The notes beneath the pieces are model-generated. The model was given only the letters and a program-made list of their open reading frames with translations. It ran no database searches and was not told the origin of the DNA. A stretch of 5,586 nt of DNA, taken from positions 1-5,586 of the forward strand of contig CAJUCK010000099.1 of assembly GCA_910585395.1 (NCBI GenBank), in the 5' to 3' direction. The stretch is from an uncultured Lachnospiraceae bacterium. GTDB lineage: Bacteria; Bacillota; Clostridia; Lachnospirales; Lachnospiraceae. Of this stretch, positions 5,536 to 5,586 are shown one piece after another; position 1 is the first letter of the stretch, and every line of letters begins with the position of its first letter. Position numbers and translations under genes: made by a program.

Positions 5536-5586
5536 GTGCGCCCGGCGGCGCACGTTTCTAACCGGTGCAAGTCCGGAATCCGCCCG
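5536..5586 (+). mobile_element. Probable 5' end of a group II intron, cut by the window edge
   Basis: The sequence opens with GTGCGCCCGGC, which fits the conserved GUGYG 5' boundary of bacterial group II introns and resembles the GTGTGCCCGGC-type start of class C members. It then shows CCGG-TGCAAGT-CCGG (5562-5576), a short stem with the GGTGCAAGTCC-like loop typical of early domain I. The first bases can also fold into a 7-bp hairpin (5536-5542 with 5547-5553). The rest of the ribozyme and any intron-encoded reverse transcriptase would lie right of the window. The alternative is a structured non-coding stretch of the mobilizable element. Confidence 0.6.

Noticed and set aside
1..5586. CRISPR array, tRNA or rRNA genes
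   Set aside because: I saw no regularly spaced direct repeats, no tRNA cloverleaf ending and no rRNA-like conserved blocks on either strand.

Overview
The window looks like an accessory region from a low-GC Gram-positive gut bacterium, probably a Clostridia/Lachnospiraceae-type Firmicute. This is inferred from AT-rich genes with strong Shine-Dalgarno sites, a MobC/relaxase pair of the type carried by mobilizable elements of gut Clostridia, and an apparent group II intron end. No core chromosomal gene is present.

Layout. Positions 1-480 hold no intact gene: a 15-bp hairpin (17-51), then AT-rich sequence with a stop-interrupted reading frame that may be debris. A promoter-like pair (485-513) precedes a two-gene plus-strand operon. 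The first gene (557-1366) encodes a small protein with a PD-(D/E)xK nuclease-like core. The second (1350-4565) encodes a 1071-aa Ski2-like superfamily 2 helicase and overlaps the first by 17 nt. Together they have the architecture of a Hachiman (HamA-HamB) anti-phage system, probably a divergent one. A hairpin terminator (4611-4650) closes the operon.

Right of the operon everything points the other way. An intact mobC (4827-5261, minus) overlaps the start of a MobC-associated relaxase gene, which is ruined by three in-frame stops and loses recognisable homology about 50 codons in, next to the hamAB terminator. Upstream of mobC, 5287-5535 is packed with inverted repeats and is the likely origin of transfer. 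At 5536 a GTGCG sequence that looks like the 5' end of a group II intron begins directly after a hairpin with a T-run, and continues beyond the window.

Reading. A defence cassette sits against, and probably replaced the bulk of, the relaxase gene of a mobilizable element, leaving mobC and the oriT-like region behind. HamA and HamB would act together: the helicase binds and translocates on nucleic acid and licenses the nuclease. The MobC/oriT remnant could still be used only by a relaxase supplied in trans. The Hachiman assignment rests on motif order and gene pairing, not on a database search.
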